Shown: in pieces, positions 1-8,203 of the stretch
Layout of the letters: each line of letters starts with the position of its first letter
Numbering within the stretch: the first letter of the stretch is position 1
NCBI RefSeq assembly: GCF_004369225.1
Contig: NZ_QFFZ01000005.1
Span: 1-64,000, forward strand
DNA length: 64,000 nucleotides
Reading direction: 5' to 3'
DNA from: Pelotomaculum propionicicum
GTDB lineage: Bacteria; Bacillota; Desulfotomaculia; Desulfotomaculales; Pelotomaculaceae
Position numbers and translations under genes: made by a program
Notes under the pieces: model-generated
Databases searched by the model: none
Told to the model about the DNA's origin: nothing
The model's input: only the letters and a program-made list of their open reading frames with translations

Positions 1-302
1 GAAGTCTTTTCATATTTGCCGATAATTCTGGGCTCGAATTCACCATTTCGATCCCGGGGGATTTCAATTTCTGATTTGCCAAACTTGGTTTGGATAGTTT
101 TTTTGTTGTAGCCGTTACGGCTATTACCGGTATTATTGCCTTCAATACTGTGTTTTTTATACCCGAGGTGCTCTTCCATTTCAGCTTCAAATATTTGCTG
201 CAAAGTGTCTTTGAATAGGTTTTTGAGCATCTCATGTACGTCTTCTACACTGTGGCATTCCTTTGCTAATTCTTTGATGGTCTTGTCTTTTAAATCTTGC
301 AT
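1..302 (-). CDS. Mutator/IS256-type transposase, N-terminal part, cut by window edge
   Basis: The minus strand reads about 100 codons from ATG at 302, starting MQDLKDKTIKELAKECHSV. The product contains EMEEHLGY, then NTGNSRNGY and IEIPRDRNGEFEPRII, the well-known N-terminal signature of IS256/Mutator family transposases (DDE enzymes that cut and paste their own element). A good ribosome site (AAAGGAGATG) lies just upstream at about 308-317. The reading frame is intact as far as it can be seen, but the catalytic DDE residues lie outside the window. I could not identify the terminal inverted repeat, expected between about 320 and 600. Confidence 0.9.
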   Translation of the reverse strand, partial: MQDLKDKTIKELAKECHSVEDVHEMLKNLFKDTLQQIFEAEMEEHLGYKKHSIEGNNTGNSRNGYNKKTIQTKFGKSEIEIPRDRNGEFEPRIIGKYEKT

Positions 303-708
303 AAATGGTCATCTCCTTTATTGGTAGTATTAACCATTTACACGTAACTTATTAATTCTGTATAGCGCGTCTGCCGCTGACGCTTTATAAGGCAGAAAAA
401 GCAAAAGAGAGCTTATTAATATAAAGGAAATTACTTTAATCATAAAATTCACCTGTTTAATTGAAATGCTATCCTGTAGCATTGGCTTTATTTTACATTA
501 GTTGAAGCCATTTAACAATATTGGTTTTAAAAGCCTAATGGAGGGGGGGTAAACCCACGGGAGCGAGTGGCACTGGACTGCATCCCGGCCGGCCACGCCA
601 ATGTTATCAGCAAGAGTTACACATTGCTTTATAGAAGGAATTAACAGTATAAAATTTATCTTTTCTTTTTTCAAACTAGGAATATAATATAAACAGTTAA
701 TTTATATT
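303..708. other. Intergenic stretch without recognised gene
   Basis: About 400 bases between the transposase start and the riboswitch. It should contain the IS end, but no clear inverted repeat can be called with only one end visible. A GC-rich patch at about 540-600 stands out from the AT-rich surroundings. A TATAAT box at 683-688 could be the -10 element for the downstream riboswitch transcript, but no good -35 is seen. Confidence 0.4.
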
Positions 709-937
709 ATCGCTGAATTCCCGTCAGGGAAGCGGGGGACCCAATATTTTGGGGTGAATCAACTTCAGAATTCAGAAGTCAGAATTCAGAAGTCAGAATT
801 TAAGAAGGAATTCGCCAAGGCGAATTCTAATAAAAATCTGACATCCGACATCTGACGACCGACTTCCGAATTGTAGGGCTAAATCTTTCGGCCCGAATCC
901 GTCAGCTAACCTCGTAAGCGTTGAAAGGAAGGGTGTT
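709..937 (+). promoter_or_regulatory. c-di-AMP (ydaO/yuaA) riboswitch, with an insertion in its variable loop
   Basis: The 5' half (709-760) has the conserved CGCTGAAT..CCG, GCGGGGGACCCAAT and GGGGTGAATC blocks. The 3' half (about 874-937) has AGGGCTAAATC, GGCCCGAATCCGTCAGC, TAACCTCGTAAGCG and the closing GAAAGGAAGGG. Together these are the diagnostic conserved segments of the ydaO-type riboswitch, which binds cyclic di-AMP and switches off transcription. The two halves are separated by about 114 bases of heptamer repeat instead of a short variable loop. A terminator hairpin follows at 955-994, and the gene controlled is a KimA-type potassium importer, the classic target. Whether the RNA still folds and senses ligand cannot be told from sequence. 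Confidence 0.9.
761..874. repeat. Heptamer palindromic repeat (family A) inside the riboswitch
   Basis: Left arm: five tandem 7-mers alternating CAGAATT and CAGAAGT (765-800). Centre: a perfect small hairpin around GGAATTCGCC/GGCGAATTC (about 808-827). Right arm: ATCTGAC, ATCCGAC, ATCTGAC, GACCGAC, TTCCGAA, also in 7-nt register and roughly complementary to the left arm. The whole block can fold as a long imperfect stem, so it may sit as an extra arm on the riboswitch without disturbing its core. Confidence 0.85.
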
Positions 938-954
938 TCATTATGTAGATATTG

Positions 955-994
955 AAGCTCAGGTTTGCTTTGCATTTCCTGAGCTTTTTTATTT
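955..994 (+). terminator. Riboswitch expression-platform terminator
   Basis: AAGCTCAGG (955-963) pairs with CCTGAGCTT (978-986), followed by a T-rich run. It lies directly after the c-di-AMP aptamer and 60 bases before the kimA start, the expected position for a ligand-stabilised transcription terminator. Confidence 0.85.
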
Positions 995-1055
995 TGTTAT
1001 TAAACGGGACAACTGAATTTACTTGTTTAATTGACTTGTTAATGGGGGTTTCGAG

Positions 1056-2885
1056 ATGGCTAATTTTAAAAGGATATTGATCGGTAAGCCATTACACAAT
1101 GAGGAAATGATCAGGGAAAAACTTCCTAAATGGAAAGCCATGTCTATTTTTTCTTCTGACCCGCTATCCTCCATAGGATATGGCCCCGAACAAATTGTAT
1201 TGATTCTGACTGTTCCCTGGGCAATTACCTATGGTTTTGCCTGGTATGTGGCGGTCGCCATTGTAGCACTTATGGGAATCGTAACTCTCTCTTATGCTCA
1301 GGTTGCCAAAGTGAATCCGGGCGGCGGCGGTTCATATTCCGTGGCTAAAAAGAATTTCGGAGAATTGGCGGCACTTACGGCGGCGGCATCCTTGTTTATA
1401 GACTATACTCTCACTGTGGCGGTCAGCATATCCTCCGGCACAGACGCTATTGTATCAGCATTTCCTACTATGACTGACCACAGGATGAGTTTAAACCTGT
1501 TTGTATTGTTCGGAGTGCTGATGCTTATTAATCTAAGAGGTGTCAGGGAGTCCTCCAATACTTTCGTTTTTCCAACGTATGCCTTCGTTTTCGGTATCCT
1601 GGCCTTGGTTGCCTCGGGTGTTTTTCATATAATCAGCGGCGACACACTGGTTATTCCCCAGGCATCCCTGGAGAAGCAGCCATTAAATTGGACGGTACTC
1701 TATTTAGTCCTGCGGGCTTTTGCCAGCGGCTGCAGCTCAATGACAGGTATTGAAGCAATCTCAAACGGTGTTCCCATGTTTAAGCCGCCGGAAGTAAAAA
1801 ATGCGCAATTAACAACCTATTGGATGTCCTCATTACTGGTTGTTATGTTCGCGGGAATTACACTCTTAATCATGCATAACCACCTGCTGCCTGTCGAGAA
1901 TGTAACCATGCTGTCTCAGCTTGCCGAGGCGACATTTGGCAGAAGCTTTATGTATTATTATATCCAGTTCGCGACTATGCTTGTGCTGTACTTGGCTGCC
2001 AATACCGCCTATAACGGGCTTCCCCCGCTTCTTTCCCTGCTGGCGCGAGACAAGTATATGCCCCGCTACCTGGCAGCCAGAGGAGACAGGTTAACCTTTA
2101 ACAACGGGATTATCCTGCTGAGTGTCATCGCCGCCGTTTTTATCGTTCTTTACCACGGCAATACGGAACATCTCATTTCCTTATACGCCCTGGGAGTTTT
2201 CCTGTCTTTCACTATTTCCCAGGCCGGCATGGTGGTGCACTGGCACAGGGAAAAGGATTCAGGCTGGGTCTTGCGGGCATTTTTAAACAGTCTCGGTGCA
2301 ATTGTGACGGGTATTGTCGTGCTCATCATTATGGTGGCAAAATTCCTGTACGGGGCGTGGTTAATCCTAATAGCCATACCGCTGCTGATTTACATCTTCA
2401 GGCTTATTAACAGCCATTACGAGGATATGCGCTTGCAGCTTGCACTGCCGCCGGATGATTTAATCACTCCCTCCGGGGGCCGCAACATTGTCATAGTCCC
2501 GGTGGCAGGGGTCACACGGGTTGTGGCCAGTACGTTAAAATACGCCAAAGAGCTTTCTGAGCAAATCGTTGCCGTATTCGTCGCAACAGACAAAGAAACT
2601 GCCAAAAAAGTTGAAGAGAAATGGAAGAACTGGAATCCGGGGGTGCGGCTTATTGTCCTATATTCTCCACACCGGTCCATCCTTGGCCCGCTGTTTAAGT
2701 TCATTGAAAAGGTCGAGAGTAAAAAAGGTCCTAACGATTACATTACCATACTCGTCCCGGAATTTGAGACAAAGAAATGGTGGCACCGCCTGCTGCATAA
2801 CCAAACAGGTTTATTATTAAGAAATTTGTTGGTATTCAGAAGAAATATTGTGGTAACGGTAGTTCCTTATCAACTTGAAAAATAA
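1056..2885 (+). CDS. kimA: KimA-type high-affinity potassium importer (APC superfamily)
   Basis: 609 residues, the same size as Bacillus subtilis KimA (formerly YdaO), with the same start pattern (FKRILIGKPL) and the SSDPLSSIGYGPEQI first helix. It has about 12 hydrophobic segments over residues 30-450, including VNPGGGGSY and DYTLTVAVSISSGTDA. A soluble C-terminal domain follows (about 470-609, IVIVPVAGVTRVVASTLKYA). The family imports potassium, probably with protons, across the cytoplasmic membrane and is inhibited by c-di-AMP at RNA level and, in Bacillus, at protein level. The upstream c-di-AMP riboswitch strongly supports this role over amino-acid transport. The ATG at 1056 has a GGGGG ribosome site. 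A palindrome that could end transcription follows at 2919-2945. Confidence 0.92.
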   Translation: MANFKRILIGKPLHNEEMIREKLPKWKAMSIFSSDPLSSIGYGPEQIVLILTVPWAITYGFAWYVAVAIVALMGIVTLSYAQVAKVNPGGGGSYSVAKKNFGELAALTAAASLFIDYTLTVAVSISSGTDAIVSAFPTMTDHRMSLNLFVLFGVLMLINLRGVRESSNTFVFPTYAFVFGILALVASGVFHIISGDTLVIPQASLEKQPLNWTVLYLVLRAFASGCSSMTGIEAISNGVPMFKPPEVKNAQLTTYWMSSLLVVMFAGITLLIMHNHLLPVENVTMLSQLAEATFGRSFMYYYIQFATMLVLYLAANTAYNGLPPLLSLLARDKYMPRYLAARGDRLTFNNGIILLSVIAAVFIVLYHGNTEHLISLYALGVFLSFTISQAGMVVHWHREKDSGWVLRAFLNSLGAIVTGIVVLIIMVAKFLYGAWLILIAIPLLIYIFRLINSHYEDMRLQLALPPDDLITPSGGRNIVIVPVAGVTRVVASTLKYAKELSEQIVAVFVATDKETAKKVEEKWKNWNPGVRLIVLYSPHRSILGPLFKFIEKVESKKGPNDYITILVPEFETKKWWHRLLHNQTGLLLRNLLVFRRNIVVTVVPYQLEK

Positions 2886-2918
2886 TGTCGTTACTATCTG
2901 GTAAAGGGTCAAAAGTAT

Positions 2919-2945
2919 GTCCGGCTGGGGCTGCCCCAGCCGGAC
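2919..2945. terminator. Perfect palindrome between convergent genes
   Basis: GTCCGGCTGGGGC and GCCCCAGCCGGAC form a 12-13 bp GC-rich stem with almost no loop. It separates the convergent kimA and glycosyltransferase genes. There is no long T-tract, so it is a weaker intrinsic terminator in both directions. Confidence 0.6.
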
Positions 2946-2950
2946 GACAT

Positions 2951-4198
2951 TTATTCCGTAGGGGGCTCTGTACGGAGGTGAGCATAGATTTTCTCTATCC
3001 TTGAAAAAACCGCCTCCCACGAGTATTTTCTGAACATCTCTTCCCAGCCCGCCATCGGCACACCGGTATACAGTTTCGCCCTGGCCAGCTGCCTGAGGAT
3101 ACCATCCGTCAGCCTTTTTTCGTAGGCCGGCAGATCTTCCTCAAAGGGAATGTCTGTAGAGCGAAGCCGGGGTAAAGACACGTACTCAACGATTCCTGCC
3201 TCTTCCAGCCTGGGACCCACCCATTCGCGCATCCCGGGCAGTTCGCTGGCTACCACCCACAGCCCCGAGGCCAGGGCTTCTATAGTGACCAGTGAGAGAC
3301 CCTCATAAAAAGAAGGGATAATAAAAATTTGACACTCCCTCATCAGCTGTCCCAGCCAGGCCTGGGGAAGGGAACCGGTGAAGATTGTTTCAAAAGGGCA
3401 GGCACTGGCCAGGGATAAGATTTCCTCATATTCAGAGCCGCTGCCTGAGCCGGCCAGAATGAGTTGGAAATCTGCCATGGACACAGGCAGTCGGGAAACA
3501 GCCCTGAGCAGGGAAGGGACACCTTTGGCCGCGCTGAGCTTCCCCGCGTAGAGCGCTTTAATCCTGCCTCTTGCCCTTTTTACCGGCGGGTAAAAAATTT
3601 CGCTGTTAAAGCCGGAGCCGGTAATGTCAATCCGTTCGCCTTCAATTCCATATGCAGCCTCGATCTTTTGCTTCTGAAAAGAAGAGAGTGCGGCAACCCT
3701 GTCGACCTGCCTGCATCCCCGGATCACCTCGGTGCTGAATTGAGCGGCGTTGACTAACTGCCTTAATTCGGTGCCATGACATACTGCGATTACCGGGTGA
3801 TGCGGGAAAAGCTTTCTGACCAGGACAGCCAGGAGCCACAGGTGGTGTACAATAATCAGGTCCGGCTGAAAGGACGCTGACTCCTTTAAGACACGGGTGA
3901 ACGCCTGCTCCCAGAGGTGGACCATCTCACTGTTCATCTGGCGGTAGCGGGTGCTCGGGTAGGGCATCTCGTCGCTCATTCCCGGCACAGGAAAAGGAAG
4001 TTCCTCTGTTTCAAACAGCACCGGCAGAAAAAGAAGGTCCTTAGGCATATCTTTGCGGTAAACCCCGTCCCTGGCGGAAATGCCAGCCACCAGGCACTGC
4101 TCGTGACCTCGTTGAGCCGCTACCCGCATCAGGTTCAAAAGATAAATCCCGCTCCCCGTTTGTCCCGGCTTTTGGGCGAGTACATGCAGTATCCTCAT
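2951..4198 (-). CDS. Glycosyltransferase, GT4 family (GT-B fold)
   Basis: 415 residues starting MRILHVLAQKPGQTGSGIYL, the usual N-terminal GT-B loop in which a nucleotide-sugar glycosyltransferase grips its acceptor. GKLSAAKG at 219-226 starts the donor domain. EGLSLVTIEALASG at 299-312 is the E-x7-E motif of GT4 enzymes, where the glutamates hold the nucleotide sugar. No signal peptide or membrane helix, so cytosolic or membrane-associated. A strong AGAGGAG site precedes ATG 4198. No other envelope-sugar gene is adjacent, so the acceptor (lipid, spore surface glycan or protein) cannot be named. Confidence 0.85.
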   Translation of the reverse strand: MRILHVLAQKPGQTGSGIYLLNLMRVAAQRGHEQCLVAGISARDGVYRKDMPKDLLFLPVLFETEELPFPVPGMSDEMPYPSTRYRQMNSEMVHLWEQAFTRVLKESASFQPDLIIVHHLWLLAVLVRKLFPHHPVIAVCHGTELRQLVNAAQFSTEVIRGCRQVDRVAALSSFQKQKIEAAYGIEGERIDITGSGFNSEIFYPPVKRARGRIKALYAGKLSAAKGVPSLLRAVSRLPVSMADFQLILAGSGSGSEYEEILSLASACPFETIFTGSLPQAWLGQLMRECQIFIIPSFYEGLSLVTIEALASGLWVVASELPGMREWVGPRLEEAGIVEYVSLPRLRSTDIPFEEDLPAYEKRLTDGILRQLARAKLYTGVPMAGWEEMFRKYSWEAVFSRIEKIYAHLRTEPPTE

Positions 4199-4341
4199 GG
4201 TTTCTCCTCTAGAAGATGCCTTTCTATTAATAAATTATACCATTTATCATTTTTTATTGGCAAAATACGATCTTTTTATTTTATAGACTAAATTCAATTG
4301 ACAAGGTATAATTTGTCCAGGTAAAAAGGAGGAGTTTAAAT

Positions 4342-4557
4342 ATGGAAGGTGCTAAATTTTGCCCTGTGGCTAAAGCTGATTGCAGAAAGGAACAGTGTGC
4401 CTGGTGGGATAAATATTTGAGTGAATGTGCTGTTTTATCAATAATGTTTGCTTTATGGGCGGACGTAGACGAAGACGAGGATGAGGAAGACGAAGCGGAA
4501 GAAAGCGGAGAAGAGGGTACTAAGGAATTCAGAGTCAAAATAAAAAGAATGGAATAA
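4342..4557 (+). CDS. Small four-cysteine acidic protein, function unknown
   Basis: 71 residues with a strong AAGGAGG ribosome site 8 bases upstream. The N-terminal half has four cysteines (C7, C14, C19, C29) in a CP-x5-C-x4-CAWW-x7-C arrangement, which could bind a metal or a small iron-sulfur centre. The C-terminal half is a run of about 25 mostly Asp and Glu residues, then a basic end (VKIKRME). Similar short CAWW proteins occur in anaerobic Firmicutes, but I know of no assigned function. Transcribed alone, divergent from the glycosyltransferase gene. Confidence 0.75.
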   Translation: MEGAKFCPVAKADCRKEQCAWWDKYLSECAVLSIMFALWADVDEDEDEEDEAEESGEEGTKEFRVKIKRME

Positions 4558-4618
4558 AAGATTCCCTGCTTCCATTTTACATAAGATGGTTATGCCGGCG
4601 GTTATAAACAATACAACA

Positions 4619-4786
4619 TCATTTCTGCCGGAAATCATCAGCCAGTCCATCTGCCGCTGCCAGGACCAGATCGAGATATGACACCAGTTGATCTTGACTC
4701 AGGCCTAAAGGTATCTTGGCCTGCAGCTCTAATGATGAAAGCAGCTCTTCACTGCCGCCGACCAGGTTGAGGGCATTGTTTTTCAG
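4619..4786 (-). pseudogene. Possible degraded coding remnant downstream of HD-GYP gene
   Basis: On the minus strand about 55 codons read through as a protein-like stretch (NALNLVGGSEELLSSLELQ ... LADDFRQK, stop at 4619-4621), but there is no start codon and a TGA lies two codons before 4786. Just upstream a different frame reads a further 24 sensible residues. This looks like a frameshifted or decayed small gene. I do not recognise the family. Confidence 0.4.
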
Positions 4787-4865
4787 GTATGATCAAAGCT
4801 AATATAAGTAGTATCCTCAGCGAGCGCACGGCCAGGCATCTCCAGTCTTCGTTTTTCAAAAAAGA

Positions 4866-5393
4866 TTACTTCCAGACACATTGGGTGAGTGCCTCTACAA
4901 TCTGCCGGGGGGCAAATTTACTGACTTCCTGCAGAGCATATTCCACAGGCAGTGCCTCGCCGCAGGGATACTCTTTGTTGTGGGTAATGGCGTCGTAAGT
5001 ATCGCAGGCAGCCACAATCAGCAGTTCCAGCCCCGGTTCAAGCAGCCCGTCAGGGTAACCGCCGCCGCCGGGCCTCTCATGGTGGCCCCGTACAACCGCT
5101 TTTACCTCCGCCGGCACCGCCGGAAATATTTCATTCAAGATGTTTTCACTGGCTATGGGGTGTGCTGTGACCAGCGACCATTCAAAAGGCAGCAAAGGGT
5201 GTTTGTGAAACAGTTCCGGCGGCCAGGTCGTTTTGCCGAGGTCATGGATATATGCGGCAAAGGCCAGTTGTTTATAATTAGGCAGGTTTAAGATGACAGA
5301 TATTCCTTTTGCCAGAGACGCCACTCTGCGGCAGTGCTGCTCAACAGCCGGGTATTTGGCCAAAATACTCCCGAAGACTTCATAATAATTCAT
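4866..5393 (-). CDS. Single-domain HD-GYP/HD hydrolase
   Basis: 175 residues from the second ATG (MNYYEVFGSILAKYP), chosen because GGGGGTGG lies just before it; an in-frame ATG at 5408 lacks a ribosome site. The product has YIHDLGK (the HD metal pair), a downstream HP..ASENIL helix, then GHHERPGGGGYPDGL. That is the extended HD-GYP signature of cyclic di-GMP phosphodiesterases. No receiver or sensor domain is attached. It may degrade c-di-GMP or another nucleotide; partners are unknown. The degraded remnant at 4619-4786 lies directly downstream. Confidence 0.8.
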   Translation of the reverse strand: MNYYEVFGSILAKYPAVEQHCRRVASLAKGISVILNLPNYKQLAFAAYIHDLGKTTWPPELFHKHPLLPFEWSLVTAHPIASENILNEIFPAVPAEVKAVVRGHHERPGGGGYPDGLLEPGLELLIVAACDTYDAITHNKEYPCGEALPVEYALQEVSKFAPRQIVEALTQCVWK

Positions 5394-5545
5394 CTCTACC
5401 ACCCCCATATTTGATTACATATCTCACATTTTCCATTATATTACTTCGGGGTTTAAAAAATCAATATAAAGAAATTGCATGCATAATATCAGCCTTTTTC
5501 TTTTATATATAATAACATCGAGAAAAATAATAAGGGTGATTGATT

Positions 5546-5713
5546 GTGGGCTGTACTATAGAAAAGGCAAAACAGGCAGCGATACGGAGGAAAGAGCGGG
5601 AAAGAGTGCTTAAGATTTTAATCGATCAGGGTTACTGCACCAAAAAACTTGGCCAGCCATGCTGTGATAATTGTTTTGACTGCTGGGAAAAATTTGTGAG
5701 CAAAACAAGTTGA
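5546..5713 (+). CDS. Small cysteine-rich protein, function unknown
   Basis: 55 residues with a GTG start preceded by AAGGGTGAT. The N-terminal half is a highly charged helix (KQAAIRRKERERVLKILID). The C-terminal half has five cysteines, C31, C39, C40, C43 and C46 (PCCDNCFDCW), plus C3 near the start. The spacing suggests a small zinc or iron-sulfur binding protein. It lies immediately upstream of the GATC cluster and the dam gene, in the same direction with a 165-base gap, so it could be linked to dam, but I infer no function. Confidence 0.55.
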   Translation: MGCTIEKAKQAAIRRKERERVLKILIDQGYCTKKLGQPCCDNCFDCWEKFVSKTS

Positions 5714-5735
5714 ATTAACGCAAACGGGAGATAAT

Positions 5736-5819
5736 GATCATAACAACGATCTAGATCAAGGCAGAAGGAGATGATCTGCCTAATTAACTCCTACTGATCA
5801 AAAATGATCGAGATCGATC
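5736..5819. promoter_or_regulatory. Cluster of eight GATC sites upstream of dam
   Basis: GATC occurs at 5736, 5748, 5754, 5773, 5796, 5806, 5812 and 5816, eight sites in 84 bases where chance would give about one in 256. A ninth lies in the preceding small gene at 5624. The next gene encodes a Dam-type methylase whose expected target is GATC. The cluster lies just upstream of the candidate -35 box, so methylation could control its promoter. That link is an inference. Confidence 0.8.
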
Positions 5820-5823
5820 CTTT

Positions 5824-5852
5824 TTGAAGTTTGTAAAACCCCATACTATGTA
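5824..5852 (+). promoter_or_regulatory. Candidate sigma-A promoter for dam
   Basis: TTGAAG at 5824-5829 and TATGTA at 5847-5852 with 17 bases between them. The match to consensus is moderate. It begins 4 bases after the last GATC site and 27 bases before the dam start. Confidence 0.35.
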
Positions 5853-5878
5853 ATATATTAAGCTGGGGTGTGCGGTTT

Positions 5879-6757
5879 GTGAGTAAATTATTTGTAAAGC
5901 CGGTAGTTAAATGGGCCGGCGGCAAAACAAAACTGCTTAATCAGCTGTCCAGGTATTTGCCTGCTGCTTTTAATAACTACCACGAGCCCTTTTTAGGCGG
6001 GGGCGCGTTATTTTTTTATTTATTTCCTGAAATAAAAAAAAGAAATGCCCGCGCTTATCTGTCGGATTCTGTTGAAGAGTTAATAAACCTTTACAAAGTA
6101 ATCAAAAATCAGGTGGAAGAACTTATCACCATCTCTAAAAAGCATATATATGATCAAAAATATTACTATGAAATAAGATCCTTAAACCCTGCCCAGCTTA
6201 GTGACCTGCAAAGGGCGTCGCGTATGCTGTACCTGAACAAAACCTGTTTTAACGGGCTCTACCGGGTTAACAGCAAAGGCCAGTTTAATGTTTCCTTCGG
6301 TGATTATACGGACCCTGTTATAGTTAACAGCGAGGCCCTGCGCAATGCCAGTATCGCTTTTCAATCAACACAACTGGCTGCCGGCGATTTTGAGCAGGTT
6401 TTAGATAATGCCGGGGCTGGTGATTTTGTCTATTTAGACCCGCCTTACGTGCCTCTCTCCGCAACTTCAAATTTTACCGGTTACACCGCCGGTTCCTTCA
6501 GCATGGCGGACCACAGGCGTTTAAGAGAGGTTTTTGAAACCCTCAGCGCCATGGGATGTTACGTTATGCTCAGCAACTCAAATACCGATTTTACTCGGGA
6601 ACTGTTCCAGGGGTGCAATATCAAGACCATAAACGCCTTGCGCGCCATAAATTCAGATGTCAGGAAGCGGGGCTCGATTAAAGAGCTTGTTATACTTTCA
6701 TACCCTGACAGGGATATGTTTGGAGCCGGCCAGACATGCCAGGAATTGTCCATTTAA
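5879..6757 (+). CDS. dam: Dam-type DNA adenine-N6 methyltransferase (D12 class)
   Basis: 292 residues from GTG 5879, chosen for the GGGGTG site 8 bases upstream; an in-frame GTG at 5870 overlaps that site. Visible motifs: KWAGGKTKLL (11-20) and EPFLGGGALFF (about 36-46), which bind S-adenosylmethionine; NKTCFNGLYRVN (120-131), the D12 class hallmark; and catalytic YLDPPY (185-190). Proteins of this type methylate adenine, usually in GATC. No restriction endonuclease gene is adjacent, so it looks like an orphan methylase with a regulatory or mismatch-marking role. The dense GATC cluster upstream suggests self-control. Phage origin is possible. Confidence 0.9.
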   Translation: MSKLFVKPVVKWAGGKTKLLNQLSRYLPAAFNNYHEPFLGGGALFFYLFPEIKKRNARAYLSDSVEELINLYKVIKNQVEELITISKKHIYDQKYYYEIRSLNPAQLSDLQRASRMLYLNKTCFNGLYRVNSKGQFNVSFGDYTDPVIVNSEALRNASIAFQSTQLAAGDFEQVLDNAGAGDFVYLDPPYVPLSATSNFTGYTAGSFSMADHRRLREVFETLSAMGCYVMLSNSNTDFTRELFQGCNIKTINALRAINSDVRKRGSIKELVILSYPDRDMFGAGQTCQELSI

Positions 6758-6833
6758 GAGAAGTGTCCGCCTAAGGCTTCTCTTTAATTTTTAGTAACCC
6801 TATATAATACGTAGGGGGTCGCAATACAGCAAT

Positions 6834-8186
6834 ATGAACAATTTGACTGAAAAACCGGAAGCCGTACAAAACAAGAGCAATGGGATCTTTTACAGGGATG
6901 TAAGGTTATCTTTAGCCAATACCCTGCCCTTTGTTATCGGCATTACGGTTTTTGTTGCGTTATACGAGGTTTGCAGGGACAGTTTTTACGCCTATCTTTC
7001 CAAGCCGGGTGTCCATATTTTCAGTATCATTTTAATGGCACTGATAAGCTGTGCTTTTATCTTGTGGTTTTACTATTTCACCAAAAAGCGGAGCAATGAG
7101 GTCAAAGCTGCCAACGACGAGCTTTTACGCGAAATCATTATGCGCAACCAGACAGAAGAACGGCTGAAATATCTGAGCTTTCACGATCACCTCACCTGTC
7201 TCTATAACCGGGCTTTTTTTGAAGAGCAAATGCAGCGTTTTGCAGGCGCTCGCTTCAGTCCGGTCAGTATCATTGTTTGTGATGTTGACGGCCTGAAGTT
7301 TGTTAATGACACGCTAGGGCATGAGCTGGGGGACGCCCTGCTGGTGGCGGCGGCAAATATCATCAAATCTTCCTTCGACGAAAGCGATGTGGTGGCCAGG
7401 ACCGGTGGTGACGAGTTCGCCATACTACTCCCGAATTGTGATGAAAAGGCCGCTAAAAAAGCCTGTGACAGGATCACAGCCGAGCTAAAAAGCTATAACA
7501 GAGAGAATAACGAACTTCCTTTGAGTATATCCATCGGCAGCGCGACAAGTTGTAACCAATCAAGTATGAACGACCTTTTCAAAGAAGCGGACAACAACAT
7601 GTACAGGGAAAAACTGCACCGCTCCCAGAGCGCGCGCAGCTCTATTGTACATACTCTTAAAAAGGCGCTGGGGGCGAGGGACTACATCACCGAAGGACAT
7701 GCCGACCGCATGCAGGACCTGGTCACAGATTTGGCCAAATCTCTCTCCCTGCCTGAAAGGAAACTGGCGGACCTGCGCCTGTTGGCCCAGTTCCATGACA
7801 TCGGCAAAGTGGGGATCCCGGACAGCATTCTGTTTAAGCCAGGCCCTCTCTCACAAGAAGAATATACCGAGATGAAACGGCACTGCGAAATTGGTTATAT
7901 TATCGCCATGTCACCGCCGGATCTGGGCCCGATTGCAGATTTTATCCTCAAACACCATGAGTGGTGGAACGGCAAGGGCTACCCGCTGGGACTGAAAGGA
8001 GAGGAAATCCCGTTGGAATGCCGCATACTGGCTGTCGCTGACGCTTATGACGCCATGACCAGCGACCGGCCTTACCGCAGCGCACTGCCGCGCCACCGGG
8101 CCCTGGCGGAGCTTAAAAGGTGCTCCGGTGTTCAGTTCGATCCTTTTATAGTTGAAAAATTCGTTAACCTGTTAGCAGCGAGTTAA
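6834..8186 (+). CDS. Membrane-anchored GGDEF + HD-GYP signalling protein
   Basis: 450 residues. Two membrane segments (about 30-47 and 61-81) leave a short outside loop. A linker helix leads to a GGDEF domain (about 110-265) with the intact GGDEF motif at 191-195 (RTGGDEFAILLP). An HD-GYP domain follows (275-450) with HDIGK at 321-325 and HHEWWNGKGYP at 374-384. It thus joins a c-di-GMP synthase and a phosphodiesterase in one protein; no RxxD inhibitory site is seen before GGDEF. A TATAAT box at 6803-6808 and AGGGGGTC lie upstream. The ATG at 6834 is 13 bases past that ribosome site, rather far. Confidence 0.9.
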   Translation: MNNLTEKPEAVQNKSNGIFYRDVRLSLANTLPFVIGITVFVALYEVCRDSFYAYLSKPGVHIFSIILMALISCAFILWFYYFTKKRSNEVKAANDELLREIIMRNQTEERLKYLSFHDHLTCLYNRAFFEEQMQRFAGARFSPVSIIVCDVDGLKFVNDTLGHELGDALLVAAANIIKSSFDESDVVARTGGDEFAILLPNCDEKAAKKACDRITAELKSYNRENNELPLSISIGSATSCNQSSMNDLFKEADNNMYREKLHRSQSARSSIVHTLKKALGARDYITEGHADRMQDLVTDLAKSLSLPERKLADLRLLAQFHDIGKVGIPDSILFKPGPLSQEEYTEMKRHCEIGYIIAMSPPDLGPIADFILKHHEWWNGKGYPLGLKGEEIPLECRILAVADAYDAMTSDRPYRSALPRHRALAELKRCSGVQFDPFIVEKFVNLLAAS

Positions 8187-8203
8187 GGAGACCGGGGTGA
8201 CAG

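Noticed and set aside
136..327. Plus-strand frame over the transposase start
   Set aside because: It is antisense to a well-recognised IS256-type transposase sequence.
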